Shown here piece by piece: positions 61,675-64,000 of a DNA stretch of 64,000 nt. Origin of the DNA: Stratiolaelaps scimitus. Lineage: Eukaryota; Arthropoda; Arachnida; Mesostigmata; Laelapidae. Within the stretch, counting starts at the first letter, position 1. Each line of letters starts with the position of its first letter. The stretch lies in assembly GCA_019614645.1 (NCBI GenBank), contig JABWDB010000005.1:475001-539000 (forward strand). Reading direction: 5' to 3'. The notes beneath the pieces are model-generated. The model had not been told where the DNA came from, did not search any database, and saw only the letters and a list, made by a program, of their open reading frames with translations. The position numbers and the translations under genes were made by a program.

Positions 61675-63696
61675 TTAAGGTCGGTTAAGGCCTGATGTTG
61701 TTGTCTCCATAGCGTCAGCAGGTGGAGCGGTTTTCCCCCGCCGAGCCTTCCCATGTTGTTCCTTCTCCTTTTGTTCGACTTTATCTTTGAGGCTGGTGTA
61801 CTCCTGCGGACGCTCGAGCAAGAACCGGGGATGCACCTCAATATCTAACACCTCCGCGCACATGTACGGTTTCAGCCATCCCACAAGTGGGCAAATTCCC
61901 TTCGAAGCAGAAACAGATAAATCGTATTTGGTTAATTCTAGACCGTTGATTTTCCTCAAGGTCATATATAATATATATATATATATATATAAGCAAAGCA
62001 ATAATAGACAAAAATGCCCGTATAAATTAAAGTCCACTGAAAAATTCACATAAATCCCTGTTTCTAGAATATCTCGCAGAAGGGGGGGGGAAGGAATATG
62101 TCAAACGTCGTGTGTTATTTTCTAGCATTTACCTGAAAGGTAACAACAAGACGGCGTTCGATGTCGACGTCCATGGGCGAATCGTTGTATACAATATAAC
62201 ATTTGTTCAAACATACAATAATTAGGAATTATTTCTAGGGATTATAACCCAAAAGGTGCCGAAATGATGAGCTCAGTTGAAAGTTACAACTTACCGGAAT
62301 ATAATGGCCTTCCGAATGATAGAAAAGAATCCCGTCAACTTCGGCCGGTGCGGTAAACGGCGGTTGATCGCCGCACAGCAAGTTCTGAATCGTTTGTGGT
62401 TCCCACTCGTAGAAGGGAACTATCTCCAGCTTTACCTGTCAGAGGAATGGTATACAACGTTTGAACTTTGACAAAATCCAATCGTTTCGGACGTCAACGT
62501 CTACAAAGTGTACTGTATAATTTGAGAAAAACAATTAGCAATTGAGGCGAACGTGATTAGTTAATTGTAGCAAATAGGGGTCATCATTCTATGTATAGTC
62601 GCGCTATGTTATGCGGAACACTCGTATCGTGATAAATCGTCTACATTGGACCAGGGTGATATACCTTTCTCTCTCGAAATGCAAGCTCCTGAGCACACTC
62701 TGCAAACTGTGTCTTCAGCCAAAAGAGTCGAAACGCTGTCACCGAGTCATAGTACGGCCTTGATCGCCAGTAAATCAGATCGAGTATAAAGCAGGTTTTC
62801 AATGTGTCGTTATAGACCACATCAAGGATGGTGAACTCATTCGATTTCCAGTTCGATCGACGCCCGCTGTTCGAACTTCCACCTGCACGAAATGAATGAG
62901 GAACGAACGCCGCCACAAAATTTGAACAATCTTAACTTTTCGCCAATTTACTATTTGATTGCTTGTTAAGTCTTGGTTGTTGTAAAGTTGTTGTTGTTCT
63001 TTAATTGCAAAGATTTGTTTCAAACGCGATGATTTACTTTGATATAACATTCTATTTGATAGGAAAGTTCTGTATCATGGATAGAGGAAACATCGCCATG
63101 TGCAGTCAATATATGAAATGCTAAGTTGCAAACAATCTACTTCGTTGATTCGTTTCGTTTTTTTTTGTTATAATTATATGCCAATGAAAAAATAATTGTT
63201 TGCCTTAAAACTCGATTTCAGATAGGTTCGTATCGAAAGCATGTAGTCTATCGAAACTACACACATCGCTAATTTTTGAAATGGAGTAAATTGCGTCAAT
63301 CGAGCCCATCACTGAATTGAGCAACTTCGAATCCACATCCGCACGCTTTCACCAGGTTGAAAATGACCTTAAGAAATAAACATTTGCCGCCAATTCTAGA
63401 GTAGGGGGATTTGTGCAGACCCAGTGACTACTCCATAGGCAGTTCACCAAATGTTAAAAAAAAAAACACTGTGAGATCTAGGGGATGAGAGTGGGGCAAA
63501 AATGCGTAACTAACCGGGCAGATTCGAGGCAAACGTAGTGAAGTTATAGCCATTTCGTGCGTACAGCCTTGTGACACCCCTTGAAGCAACGAGAAGCCCT
63601 CGTTTCCCTTTTGGGCACAGCATTATCAGGTAGCGTGTCAGGTCAGGAGGCACTTCCACCAGCCATTCAGACTGCATCAGCTGGTTACGATACGAC
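61675..63696 (-). CDS. SNUPN: Snurportin-1, 5' partial
   Basis: Adaptor that binds the trimethylguanosine cap of spliceosomal snRNPs and carries them into the nucleus with importin beta. Four exons are in the window: 63696-63515, 62882-62665, 62435-62295 and 61899-61675. All junctions are in phase (for example CCG/GTAAGT joined to AAG/GGA gives HYIPGICPLVGW, the family's SPGSTPLVGW-like site). Diagnostic segments: NQLMQSEWLVEVPPDL, CPKGKRGLLVASRG, FTILDVVYNDTLKTCFILD, RSRPYYDSVTAFRLFWL, EVDGILFYHSEGHY and PLVGWLKPYM. The Trp in PLVGW corresponds to the cap-stacking Trp of the human protein. The N-terminal importin-beta-binding region and about 95 residues lie beyond position 64000. The C-terminal tail is short and charged. 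Confidence 0.93.
61964..61992. repeat. (TA)n microsatellite in a snurportin intron
   Basis: Short TA tract with one ATAAT interruption, about 65 bp upstream of the last snurportin exon. Confidence 0.9.
62205..62246 (-). mobile_element. LINE 3'-end remnant (same family as 58989-59385)
   Basis: TTCAAACATACAATAATTAG and the bases that follow, 40 in all, are identical to the 3' end of the LINE fragment near 58999-59041. Only the terminal segment is present. It lies in the snurportin intron between 62295 and 61899. Confidence 0.65.
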
Positions 63697-64000
63697 CTAT
63701 AGATAGATAGATATATATATATATACAATATAATTGTTCCTCGATCGAGTTTCAGCAAAGGCGCCAAGTTATCGTACCATATCGTATCCATTCAATCGCT
63801 ACAGTTTCTAGGTCGCCCTTGATCGTGCACTTGTTCGGTTCGTTAAGAGTAGCTATTATAGGAGGATCAATATCGGAGCCAATCTACAATCAGGCCTCCG
63901 CGCGTCAGCATGAAACAAAGTAACCCAGTAACTTGTACAAGCATTCGTCGAATGACGGATGACATCAAATGGAGACTGGAAAGATTAGCCTCGACAGGCG

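Noticed and set aside
1..64000. CRISPR arrays, operons or prophage content
   Set aside because: The window is eukaryotic with spliced genes; repeats present are microsatellites, palindromes and transposons.

Overview
The window is eukaryotic genomic DNA. Its genes are split into many short exons with GT-AG introns, it is rich in (TA)n microsatellites, and it carries mariner, Tc1, non-LTR and tRNA-derived SINE sequences. An invertebrate, most likely an arthropod, fits best: two ABCA transporters, a snurportin, and Tc1/mariner elements are present, with introns of roughly 0.2-2 kb. I cannot name the species from sequence alone. There is no prokaryotic gene organisation and no CRISPR array.

Layout. 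Positions 1069-19510 (+) hold the 3' two thirds of an ABC transporter of subfamily A (gene A); its 5' exons lie to the left of the window. Positions 22359-40440 (-) hold a complete second ABCA gene (gene B): 24 coding exons, 5277 nt, 1758 predicted residues, close in size to vertebrate ABCA3. Genes A and B face each other tail to tail across about 2.8 kb. Their exon boundaries and intron phases match almost one for one, and six exons have identical lengths, so they are an inverted tandem duplication. Positions 40441-55298 are mostly gene-free and contain a reverse-transcriptase relic at 45440-46335. Positions 55299-59750 (+) hold a five-exon gene of unknown function (327 residues) with a broken Tc1-like transposon and a LINE 3' fragment in its introns. 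Positions 61675-63696 (-) hold the 3' part of snurportin-1, whose first exons lie to the right of the window.

Function. Genes A and B encode membrane ATP-driven lipid-type transporters; every nucleotide-binding motif I can see is canonical in both, so both look active. Snurportin imports m3G-capped snRNPs into the nucleus and has no evident functional link to its neighbours.

Most notable observations: (1) the convergent ABCA pair with conserved gene architecture; (2) a 96-nt decayed exon in gene A, homologous to part of an intact gene B exon, which would act as a poison exon if included and leaves the frame open if skipped; (3) two copies of a roughly 74-bp near-perfect palindrome embedded in (TA)n; (4) an internally deleted mariner with intact ends; (5) a Tc1 relic with about 185-bp inverted repeats; (6) dispersed SINE and LINE tail copies. 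I found no clearly new multi-gene system.
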